Shown here piece after piece: positions 27,683 through 35,681 of a DNA stretch of 64,000 bases (the stretch's first letter is position 1; every line of letters starts with the position of its first letter). The position numbers and the translations under genes are program-made. Below the pieces are notes generated by a model. The model ran no database searches. It was not told where the DNA came from and was given only the letters and a program-made list of their open reading frames with translations. The stretch lies in the NCBI RefSeq assembly GCF_001293645.1, contig NZ_LBMD01000006.1:209294-273293 (forward strand), given 5' to 3'. Source of the stretch: Bacillus sp. CHD6a. Its GTDB lineage: Bacteria; Bacillota; Bacilli; Bacillales; Bacillaceae_I.

Positions 27683-28966
27683 ATGTTTTTGTCATTTAAA
27701 GATTTGCAAGAGCAAGTGAATTTTACGATCAAAAATGAAATAAACCTAGGTTTGAACAGGATTATACAGTTTCTAGAACGAGTCGGTAATCCGCAAAATC
27801 AAATCCAGGTTGTACATATCGGTGGAACAAATGGGAAAGGATCCACATTGCGTTTTTTAGAAGGGGTATTAAGAGAAACAGGAATGAAGGTAGGCGTGTT
27901 TCATTCACCAGCTTATCAATTCATCAATGATCAACTCTCTGTTAACGGAACGTACATAACAGATGAAGAAATGATAGATATTATTCAAGTGTTTACTAAA
28001 CATGGATTAAATGAAGCGGGGTTAACTGAATTCGAACTGCAAACAGCCATGGCATTTTATTATTTTGCCACCATCCAAAAGGTCGACATCGCGTTGATTG
28101 AGGTAGGACTTGGGGGAAGAGATGATTCCACGAATGTGATGACACCAGTGCTTAGCATCATCACTAACGTTGGACATGATCATATAGGTTTCCTTGGATC
28201 ATCAGTTGAAGAAATTGCCTATCATAAAGCAGGTATCATTAAAAATGGGGTGCCGATTATTTCCGGGGAACATAAGTCGGCGGCGAAAGAAGTAATTCAA
28301 AAAGAAGCTTTGCAGAAAGAAAGTCCCGACTATTTTATTGAAGAAGATTTTTCATATCGATTAGAAGAAGGAGATACGTTCTCTTTTCAATCTGCGGCCA
28401 ACACCGTAGAGGATTTAGCGTTATCCCTGTATGGAGAGCATCAGGTCACAAACGCTTCATTGGCCATCATGGCTTATTTCTTATTAATAGAAAAGTGGGA
28501 AATAGAATATAATGAAAGAGTGTTAAAAGGTGGGCTATTGAAAGCCGTGCACCCTGGAAGATTTGAAATCGTTCAAAAAGAGCCTCCCATTATTCTTGAT
28601 GGTGCCCATAATGAAGAGGCTATGGACGCGTTAGTGAATACTATAGATAGGAAGTTTTCCAATAAAAAGATAATAGTACTTTTCAGTGCCTTAAAAGATA
28701 AACCTATTGATAAGATGGTGGGTATATTAGAAACTATCGCGGATGAAATTATTTTCACTTCCTTTGATTTTCCTAGGGCGGCTCGTGCAGAGGATATTTG
28801 TAAGGTGAGCAAACATCATAAAAAAGAGTTTGAAGAGGATTGGAGAATGGGGTTACAGACTGCTGTATCAAGGATTGGAAACGATTCAGTGTTACTGGTC
28901 ACCGGTTCCTTATACTTTATCTCAGAAATTAGGACTAAACTCACAAAAGAAAGGGGAAAGAAATAA
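27683..28966 (+). CDS. folC: Bifunctional folylpolyglutamate synthase/dihydrofolate synthase
   Basis: It adds glutamate to dihydropteroate and folates. The 427-residue Mur-ligase fold has the P-loop GGTNGKGST (47-55), the metal-binding block EVGLGGRDDSTNV (140-152), the loop AYHKAGIIK and the C-terminal LDGAHN (305-310). The ribosome binding site AAAGGAG precedes the ATG. The position downstream of valS matches B. subtilis, but the ligase cassette on the opposite strand intervenes. It should be distinguished from the paralogue at 24041-25372. Confidence 0.96.
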   Translation: MFLSFKDLQEQVNFTIKNEINLGLNRIIQFLERVGNPQNQIQVVHIGGTNGKGSTLRFLEGVLRETGMKVGVFHSPAYQFINDQLSVNGTYITDEEMIDIIQVFTKHGLNEAGLTEFELQTAMAFYYFATIQKVDIALIEVGLGGRDDSTNVMTPVLSIITNVGHDHIGFLGSSVEEIAYHKAGIIKNGVPIISGEHKSAAKEVIQKEALQKESPDYFIEEDFSYRLEEGDTFSFQSAANTVEDLALSLYGEHQVTNASLAIMAYFLLIEKWEIEYNERVLKGGLLKAVHPGRFEIVQKEPPIILDGAHNEEAMDALVNTIDRKFSNKKIIVLFSALKDKPIDKMVGILETIADEIIFTSFDFPRAARAEDICKVSKHHKKEFEEDWRMGLQTAVSRIGNDSVLLVTGSLYFISEIRTKLTKERGKK

Positions 28967-29070
28967 GGGATAATCATCCTATTTTTGTTGTGACAAATGT
29001 TAGAAAATTTGATAATATTTAATTATTATGAAAGTGTATTGAAAAAAGGATAAAGAAGGGAGGGGTTAGT

Positions 29071-30807
29071 TTGGTGGTTCAAGCAGTAAGTCGCCAAAAA
29101 GAAGTGGTAATCTGGACAAGCTTTTTTCTGATGGTTCCCGTCTTTTTGTGGCTCGGATATCAGCTTTCTCCTGTTGTGGTAGAAGATTTGCCGATGTGGC
29201 ATATTATTGGATTTCTGGCGCTGGCTATCATACTCGCCCTAATCCCAATCGTCGTCGGAGAGGTACCTTTGTTTCTGGCACAGGGTGTTTCCTTGGCAGC
29301 CCTCTTATCCTTTGGTATATTCATTGAAATGATTGTGACCCTGGTTTCCGTACTGGCATTGATGGCTTATATGCGCTTAAATAGGGAAAACAGATTGAGG
29401 ATTCCTATCAATATGCTTATGTTTTCAAGCATTTCCTTAATTGCTGGTTTCGTATTTTTTATATTGGGTGGAACCCCAGGAGATACGAGACTATTGAACA
29501 TTGGTGTCATCACGCCAATTCTAGCGCACGAACTAGTTTATTTTACGCTCAATACTGTGGCACTTTATTTTATACAAGTACAAATCTATGAACGCAAAAG
29601 CAAATTCATCACACCTGATACCAAATGGGATGCTGTTACAAGTATCATGGTCTTACCGGTAGGCTTGATCTTATACATACTCTACGAGCAAGTTGGTCCA
29701 ATAGCATTGCTATACGTAGGATTGCCTTTTGTCATCCTTACACTGATTCTTCAACTCTATCATTCTAGCCAAAAGGTTAATGTTCACTTACAGCAAGCAG
29801 CGGATGTGGGCCATCAGTTGACAGAAAGACTTGATACACAAGGTGTACTGGATGTATTCCTAGATAAAATATCGACGCTTTTTAAGGTGGACTATGCTGC
29901 CATTATTGATGTAAATGGAGAAAAAATCATGAATATCCTTCGCGTCATGGACAAGCAGAACAGTGTGGAGGCAAATGCTATTTTACATACAGACGATGAA
30001 GAGCTTCTGGCTTATGTGCTGAGACGTGGAAAAAGCGTATGTTATATCACCAAAAAAGAGTGGAAGCACATGTCTAAAACGCATCTTCCCGCAAATATTG
30101 AGAGTCTAATGTGTGTTCCGGTTATTCGAAATCACAAAATTGAAGGACTTGTATTGCTAGCGAGCACATCTAAACGGACTTATGATAAATCTCAATTGAT
30201 GATTGTGGATATCCTTTGTTCATACTTTGGAGTTGCAATGGAAAAAGCTCGCCACTATCAAGAGACCAAACAAAAAAGTGAACGCTGTGCATTAACGAAA
30301 CTATACAACTATCGTTTTTTTGAAAGTGTATTGGATAAAGAATTCGATAAATTAAACAAAGGACATTCCAAATCTCTGTCCCTCATGATGCTAGATCTGG
30401 ATCACTTTAAGAAAATTAATGATGTGTATGGACACCAGAGCGGCAATGAGATTCTCATGCAGGTTGCTGAAAGGCTCACCTTCCTTGTTGGAAGTAAAGG
30501 GACAGTTGCTCGTTATGGGGGAGAAGAGTTCGTCATTTTACTCCCTGATATGGAACGAGGACAATGCTATGAACTTGCTGAACGTATCAGGGTGAACCTT
30601 GCGACAAGATCTTTTGCATTGAAACAACATATTAGAGATACGCAGGGAGCTCAAATGGTGAAAGTAACAGCAAGCATCGGCTTCGCCACAGCACCTGATG
30701 ATGCCGAGGATACACTTGACTTGATCCGGCACGCTGACAGAGCGATGTATGTAGGGGCGAAAAAGGCTGGAAGGAATAAAGTTGCAGAGTATCGGAAAAC
30801 TTCATAA
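29071..30807 (+). CDS. Membrane sensor diguanylate cyclase (TM-GAF-GGDEF)
   Basis: A 578-residue protein with about six N-terminal membrane helices (10-215), a GAF sensor domain (about 240-390) and a GGDEF domain (about 405-575). The active-site loop is GGEEF (483-487) in ARYGGEEFVILLPD, and the metal site lies in MMLDLDHFKKIND, so it should make cyclic di-GMP. The RxxD inhibitory site normally five residues upstream is replaced by SKGT, so product inhibition is probably absent. The TTG start at 29071 has GGGAGGGG just upstream. It could feed the adjacent type IV pilus locus, which is inference from position. Confidence 0.92.
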   Translation: MVVQAVSRQKEVVIWTSFFLMVPVFLWLGYQLSPVVVEDLPMWHIIGFLALAIILALIPIVVGEVPLFLAQGVSLAALLSFGIFIEMIVTLVSVLALMAYMRLNRENRLRIPINMLMFSSISLIAGFVFFILGGTPGDTRLLNIGVITPILAHELVYFTLNTVALYFIQVQIYERKSKFITPDTKWDAVTSIMVLPVGLILYILYEQVGPIALLYVGLPFVILTLILQLYHSSQKVNVHLQQAADVGHQLTERLDTQGVLDVFLDKISTLFKVDYAAIIDVNGEKIMNILRVMDKQNSVEANAILHTDDEELLAYVLRRGKSVCYITKKEWKHMSKTHLPANIESLMCVPVIRNHKIEGLVLLASTSKRTYDKSQLMIVDILCSYFGVAMEKARHYQETKQKSERCALTKLYNYRFFESVLDKEFDKLNKGHSKSLSLMMLDLDHFKKINDVYGHQSGNEILMQVAERLTFLVGSKGTVARYGGEEFVILLPDMERGQCYELAERIRVNLATRSFALKQHIRDTQGAQMVKVTASIGFATAPDDAEDTLDLIRHADRAMYVGAKKAGRNKVAEYRKTS

Positions 30808-30811
30808 ATAA

Positions 30812-30847
30812 AAAAACTCTCGCCGGGTTTGCTCGCGAGAGTTTTTT
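30812..30847. terminator. Bidirectional terminator between convergent genes
   Basis: AAAAACTCTCGC and GCGAGAGTTTTTT form a stem with A and T tracts on either side, so it serves both the cyclase gene and the convergent anti-sigma gene. Confidence 0.85.
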
Positions 30848-30884
30848 GTTGTTTGGTTAGTGGATGGTAATTTGCGTGTAAATC

Positions 30885-32012
30885 TTATTCAGCGCTCCAA
30901 TTCCACAACGCCACTTCGTCAACTTGAATGGAGCCTATCCACTCTTCTTCCTTTAATGAGAGTACTTCCTTTGTCGGTCCGGTAATGACTACACCATGAT
31001 GGGAGATGCCTTGATCTTCTAAGTAAGAGAGAGATTCTTTTAGTTGGATATCTCCATGCATCTGTTGAATTTCATCGAATTCTTTTTGATAGTCAGCTAA
31101 AAAGCGGAGTGTTTTTTTAAAGTATTTGTGCAGCATTTCAGTATCGCCTTCTACATAATTTGGTGCAGCACGAGTTTCAGAGCTTGAAGAACCTAAGAAA
31201 GATTTCTCTTCTGTTTTAGATATAAGCTTCCAATCATCGCTATGGAAAATTGGATAGTTGGGGAAACCAATATTTGATGTTGGATAATGGTCCTCTGCTT
31301 CTATAGATAGTACGACAGGAAACCAAAGTAAGTCCAAATCTTTTGCTTCAAATAGTTCAAACACCTTTTCCGTCGGAAGAACCTCATCAAATGTCACGAA
31401 AGCTGTAGAAACAGTTCCTTCTGGCAGCATTTCTAGCCTATCCCACTCAGAGGACGAATCTATTTCGTACTCTGAAAGTAAGGAAGGGTGATGGATTTCT
31501 GGGAGTTGGTCGTCTTTACCATAAAACTTCTTATCTACAAATCCCATCTTTGAGAATAGAAAATTCACTTCCATTTCGCCAATAGGGTATGATTCTTTCC
31601 CTACTGTTTTACGAAGTTCCTTTGTTGCGTTCATAGTTAAAAACATTCCTACTTTGGTATCTGCAGTGTACTTGTTTGCATATGGATCTGTAATCACTAG
31701 GGAAAAGTTGATCACGTCACTTAATTTTTGCGACCGGCTATACTCATCGGAAAACCCGTAATAATAGAGATTTGTTGAAAAAGAAGATACCATGAGAATT
31801 ACTAGTAAAAGAGGAATAACTGTTAGTGCAGTATTTATCCGCGCCTTCCACTTGCTTGCCCGCAATATTTTTCGTTGCTTTGATTTTTCCAAAGTGGGCT
31901 TCATCCATTGTTCTTCCTGGGCACTCATTTCTTTTTCAAACTCTACCTTTTCTTCGGATGTCATGTCGTTTTTATCATAGCGTTCTAATTTTTTCTTAAA
32001 GTCATCATTCAT
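30885..32012 (-). CDS. Anti-sigma factor of the adjacent ECF sigma factor
   Basis: A 375-residue single-pass membrane protein. Residues 1-57 form a charged cytoplasmic domain, 58-80 a membrane helix (TVIPLLLVILMVSSFS), and the rest a large outer domain, the layout of the Sigma_reg_N/Sigma_reg_C family that includes the SigM regulator YhdL. It overlaps the end of the sigma gene by eight bases with AGGAGA as ribosome binding site, the usual sigma/anti-sigma coupling. It is predicted to hold the sigma factor inactive until an envelope signal acts. The signal is unknown. Confidence 0.85.
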   Translation of the reverse strand: MNDDFKKKLERYDKNDMTSEEKVEFEKEMSAQEEQWMKPTLEKSKQRKILRASKWKARINTALTVIPLLLVILMVSSFSTNLYYYGFSDEYSRSQKLSDVINFSLVITDPYANKYTADTKVGMFLTMNATKELRKTVGKESYPIGEMEVNFLFSKMGFVDKKFYGKDDQLPEIHHPSLLSEYEIDSSSEWDRLEMLPEGTVSTAFVTFDEVLPTEKVFELFEAKDLDLLWFPVVLSIEAEDHYPTSNIGFPNYPIFHSDDWKLISKTEEKSFLGSSSSETRAAPNYVEGDTEMLHKYFKKTLRFLADYQKEFDEIQQMHGDIQLKESLSYLEDQGISHHGVVITGPTKEVLSLKEEEWIGSIQVDEVALWNWSAE

Positions 32013-32511
32013 TTATTTCGCTCTCCTTTCTTTGAATGGTTCTTAATTTTTGGCGAGCGCGGTAGAGCAGGACCTTAAAGTAGGTATCCGTTACGCCCAT
32101 CGCTTCAGCAGCTTCCTTGTAGGTGAAACTGTGATAATCATAGAGAAGAATCGCTTGCGCCTGCTGCTCATTCAGCTTGTTAATGGCGTCCATCGCCTCG
32201 GCAACCTCTGACTTTAAGAGAACTTCATGTTCTGTTCCTTTCCCTTTGCTAAAAAGTCGTTGAAAAAAGCCTTGTTCCTTCACGATGGTCCGTTTGTGTT
32301 TCCTGTAGTGGTCAATAAACGCATTATGAGCAATTCGGAACAACCAAGGCTTCACGTCCTCACCCCTGTAATTCTCCAAAAACAAATAAGCCCGTAAAAA
32401 AGTCTCCTGTACAAGATCTTCCGCAAGGTGATGCTCCCTGCATAAAGAAAGGAGGTACCGGAATATATCCTGCATGTGTTCTTCGTAAATATCATCAATG
32501 GATTGTTTCAT
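32005..32511 (-). CDS. ECF RNA polymerase sigma factor, SigM-like
   Basis: A 168-residue group 4 sigma factor. Region 2 reads FRYLLSLCREHHLAEDLVQE then TFLRAYLFL and KPWLFRIAHNAFIDHYRKHK; region 4 reads FTYKEAAEAMGVTDTYFKVL. The sequence is close to B. subtilis SigM in region 2 (AEDLxQETFxRAY and KPWLFxxAxNAFIDxxRKHK). The next gene is its anti-sigma factor. Upstream on the same strand is a TGAAAC-N16-CGTT promoter, so it probably activates its own transcription. Calling it SigM itself would need a tree, because several ECF paralogues share these motifs. Confidence 0.9.
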   Translation of the reverse strand: MKQSIDDIYEEHMQDIFRYLLSLCREHHLAEDLVQETFLRAYLFLENYRGEDVKPWLFRIAHNAFIDHYRKHKRTIVKEQGFFQRLFSKGKGTEHEVLLKSEVAEAMDAINKLNEQQAQAILLYDYHSFTYKEAAEAMGVTDTYFKVLLYRARQKLRTIQRKESEINE

Positions 32512-32533
32512 CTGGCCCCCCTTTCACAACACT

Positions 32534-32559
32534 AACGGCTGAAATGAAGAAATGTTTCA
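32534..32559 (-). promoter_or_regulatory. ECF-type autoregulatory promoter
   Basis: On the minus strand TGAAAC (-35), exactly 16 bases, then CGTT (-10), 23 bases before the sigma gene start. This fits the TGAAAC-N16-CGTC pattern of SigM/SigW/SigX-type promoters. Confidence 0.75.
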
Positions 32560-32605
32560 AGCAAAATGAAAAAACTTAGAAAACTAGAAAAATCTATAAT
32601 AATTG

Positions 32606-32636
32606 TTGTATTTTGTAGAAGTCGTTCTGCTATAAT
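32606..32636 (+). promoter_or_regulatory. Candidate promoter of the vWA gene
   Basis: TATAAT at 32631-32636 preceded by TGC (extended -10); TTGTAT lies 19 bases further upstream. It is 42 bases before the chosen start. Confidence 0.5.
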
Positions 32637-32677
32637 TGTAGATATATAGGAAAATGTTACTAGGAGGATGGGGAGTT

Positions 32678-35635
32678 TTGAAATATATTATACATGTTAC
32701 CGTCTGCTTACTGATTGTACAGGTGCTTTTATCGTCAATATCACCGAATTCAGTTTCAGCGACCACTCCAACCAACAATGACCAACTCTCATTGAATTTA
32801 AATAAAGTGGAACCTGCTAGAAAAGAATTAATTCTTCAAAAAGAAGGAAATCAAAATGTTGCAAGAACTTCATTGAATTTTGAATTATTCCGTGAAGGGA
32901 TGCTCCTTGAAAATCCTAGGAAACCATTAGACGTGGTGTTTGTATTTGATAAATCTGCCTCCATGAATTTTTCGTTGCAGAAGAATATTTCACGATTAGA
33001 AAAGGCTAAGGAAGCAATGCAAACTGCAGCGACAGTGTTTAGTGCAGCAAATGCAGAAAGAATTAATAAAGATAGATTTGGCTTAGTCGAATTTAATAGT
33101 AAGGAAACAGTCAGGAAGTTTAATGGACAAGACCTTACCTCAAATATTAATCAAATAAGTGATGTTGTTAAAACCATTACTGCTCCTGAAGGTACTACGC
33201 TCAGTGGAACCAATTATAGTGCTTCCCTTCAAGCAGCAGAGGATCTACTTAAGAAGTATAAAGAAAGTTCTAGGGAACAAGTAATAATTTTCCTGACAGA
33301 CGGTGAACCGACAGTCCTTTATACCAAGGATAAACCTCTAGGGGAATATGAAAAAGTCATCCAAAAATGTGTATGGATTTTCTGTAGGGAAGAAACGGAA
33401 AGCTACTCATATGATTTAATAAAAAACCATAAAGACACATCAGATAGAGAATTTATAATATATACAAATGGAACATATAAGATAAACCCTAATACCTTTA
33501 ATCATGCAGGAAATAAAATTAAGTTTGCTAGCGACGCCAAGGTCTATATAGAAAACCATGCTCAAGAAGTCGCAGCAAATATTACAAAAAAAGAAAGTGG
33601 AATCATCCTTTACCCTGTTGGATTTGGGGAAGCCAGCATCAACTATTTAAACAAGCTTGCCAGCAAAACAAGCAATGGTGAATCCATGGCCATTGAAGCG
33701 GGAGGCACGGATCTGAATCAAGTATTTGAAGCATTGGTTAATGAAATTGATACTCCATCTTTAAATAATGTAGTAATTGAAGTGAAAATTCCAGAAACCG
33801 TTACTGTTGAAGAAGCTCCTGGAGTTAAAGTAGAAAAAAGGAATGGGCAAACCTACGCAATGGTTACTCCATCTAACGGTCGTGTCCAATATCATGTAGG
33901 AGAGCCTCCCGGGGTAGTATCCGTTCCAAACCTACCATTAAAGTTCAGTGCCCGTGGTGATTATTTTTTTGAAGTAAAATGGAAATACACCGACATTAAA
34001 GGCAAACCAACAGGATACACCTATTCTAAGGAAGTAAAAGTGTCCGTACAGGATCAAGTTGCTCCATCATTTGAATTAAATATGAGTTTATCAAGTGAAG
34101 CGCCAAAAAGTAATGACATCATTCGTTTGCAAAAATCAAATGTGGCGAATGAGAACTGGGACAGCTTTTCAATAGAATACACCATTAAACCTTATGGTAA
34201 GCTTGCAAACGGAATCAATGGTTCTTTAAAGAACATCCAGTTAAAGCAAAAGTTACCTGCTGGTTTAAAAGCAGAACTAAAAAACGGAATGATTGAAAAT
34301 CAATTGAGTGACGGCTCTACTGAAATTGTCTATAATATCGATGCAATTCGTTATAACTCTGTTAATGGTAATCTTCAATTCTCAAAAGAAAATGAAAAGT
34401 TGTCTATGACGGTAAAGGGCATACACAGTTTCAATGCCCAACCTTTACCTGACCCAATCATATCTTTTGTAGACAATGAAAATCAGTCTAAAACAGCTGT
34501 TGTTACCAACAAGCCGCTAGAAAAAATAGAAATGGTTATAAAACTAGTAGATGGGGATATCAATCCTGTAGTGGAATATCGTGGCAACCATGCAGGAAAT
34601 ATTGGTAAATACAATAAAGGAACCGGACAATTATTGTCATCCATCACCCTTCGTGACAATAATAATGAAGCATTCATTAACCCTATCTATTCTATGGAGT
34701 TTGGGGAAGGAAAAAGGTCCATTACTATTAAATATGCCAATGGGACGACAAGGGAATTCCCGTTAACTCCTCAAGTAGCAGTCAGGTTAAAAGATTCTTT
34801 GAACAAACTGTCTATCGGAGATAACGGAGAATACACATTCAATAAGCAAGCGGAAGTGTTTTTTGATAAAGTTGTCCCTGGTTCTTCAACTCAGAGTCAA
34901 TATGAAGTTCGCTTTAAAAAGCCAGGCTCATTAATCTACTCTAATTGGCAAACTATCAATCCGTATGAATATCTGTATTCTGTGAGCGAATACGGAAAAA
35001 CCATTGTTCAAATTAAAGCCAATGGAGGATTTATTAGAACTCCCTTTGAGGAGACAGTCATCCTAAATTACAATGGTGTGAACGACTTCAGCCTTAATTA
35101 TCTTGACGAAATGTTTATTGGAGAATCGCAGCAGATAGGAACTATTTTTGAAGGTGCAGCTGGTCTAATTGATTTAAAATTGAATTGGAACACTTCTAAT
35201 AATCAAGTGGCTACAGTTGACTCTGCTGGTGTAGTGACTGCAAAAGGAGTCGGAGTGGTAACCATTACTGCTTCGTTGCAAGGTCAGGAGCTTACGAAAC
35301 AGGCCATCATTAGGGTGGTAGAGGTTCCAGACTATACACTTGAATTCAAAAAGCCAGTCTATACTACCGAGGTAGATAATTCATTAAACCTTCAAAGTCA
35401 AGTAAGTATTAACCCTCCAGATTTAAATGGAAGAATACAAGTGAAGGTTGTCTGGAATTCGAGTGATCCTTCTATCTTTGCAATAGAACAAAATGGAAAC
35501 GGAGTGGGTATGTCTAAAGGTGTTGTAATGGTGACTGTGACATCCACCGAAGATAGTTCTATACGTGCTTCTACCGTCGTTATGGTAGAGGAGAAAGATG
35601 ATGGAGGGAGTAATCCTTCAAAATATGAATGGTGA
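32678..35635 (+). CDS. Secreted von Willebrand A domain protein with Ig-like repeats, candidate pilus-associated adhesin
   Basis: The start is TTG 32678 with AGGAGG ten bases upstream; the ATG at 32654 precedes that site. The 985-residue product opens with a signal peptide (about 1-28). A vWA domain (about 85-365) has the metal-site motif DKSAS (91-95) and a conserved IIFLTDGEP. A middle region of no recognised family follows, and the C-terminus has two BIG2-like Ig domains (about 800-890 and 890-975; one contains VATVDSAGVVTAKGVGVVTI). There is no LPXTG motif or C-terminal membrane helix. Its position opposite three minor prepilin genes suggests a pilus tip or pilus-bound adhesin, by analogy with PilY1/PilC-type vWA proteins; this is inference. 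Confidence 0.8.
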   Translation: MKYIIHVTVCLLIVQVLLSSISPNSVSATTPTNNDQLSLNLNKVEPARKELILQKEGNQNVARTSLNFELFREGMLLENPRKPLDVVFVFDKSASMNFSLQKNISRLEKAKEAMQTAATVFSAANAERINKDRFGLVEFNSKETVRKFNGQDLTSNINQISDVVKTITAPEGTTLSGTNYSASLQAAEDLLKKYKESSREQVIIFLTDGEPTVLYTKDKPLGEYEKVIQKCVWIFCREETESYSYDLIKNHKDTSDREFIIYTNGTYKINPNTFNHAGNKIKFASDAKVYIENHAQEVAANITKKESGIILYPVGFGEASINYLNKLASKTSNGESMAIEAGGTDLNQVFEALVNEIDTPSLNNVVIEVKIPETVTVEEAPGVKVEKRNGQTYAMVTPSNGRVQYHVGEPPGVVSVPNLPLKFSARGDYFFEVKWKYTDIKGKPTGYTYSKEVKVSVQDQVAPSFELNMSLSSEAPKSNDIIRLQKSNVANENWDSFSIEYTIKPYGKLANGINGSLKNIQLKQKLPAGLKAELKNGMIENQLSDGSTEIVYNIDAIRYNSVNGNLQFSKENEKLSMTVKGIHSFNAQPLPDPIISFVDNENQSKTAVVTNKPLEKIEMVIKLVDGDINPVVEYRGNHAGNIGKYNKGTGQLLSSITLRDNNNEAFINPIYSMEFGEGKRSITIKYANGTTREFPLTPQVAVRLKDSLNKLSIGDNGEYTFNKQAEVFFDKVVPGSSTQSQYEVRFKKPGSLIYSNWQTINPYEYLYSVSEYGKTIVQIKANGGFIRTPFEETVILNYNGVNDFSLNYLDEMFIGESQQIGTIFEGAAGLIDLKLNWNTSNNQVATVDSAGVVTAKGVGVVTITASLQGQELTKQAIIRVVEVPDYTLEFKKPVYTTEVDNSLNLQSQVSINPPDLNGRIQVKVVWNSSDPSIFAIEQNGNGVGMSKGVVMVTVTSTEDSSIRASTVVMVEEKDDGGSNPSKYEW

Positions 35636-35644
35636 TCATAAATA

Positions 35645-35681
35645 AATCAAGGAGCTCCTACGCTTAAGGAGCTCCTTGATT
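35645..35681. terminator. Bidirectional terminator between convergent vWA and PilX-like genes
   Basis: Perfect 15-pair stem AATCAAGGAGCTCCT/AGGAGCTCCTTGATT with a seven-base loop. The stop codon of the minus-strand gene falls at its right edge. Confidence 0.85.
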
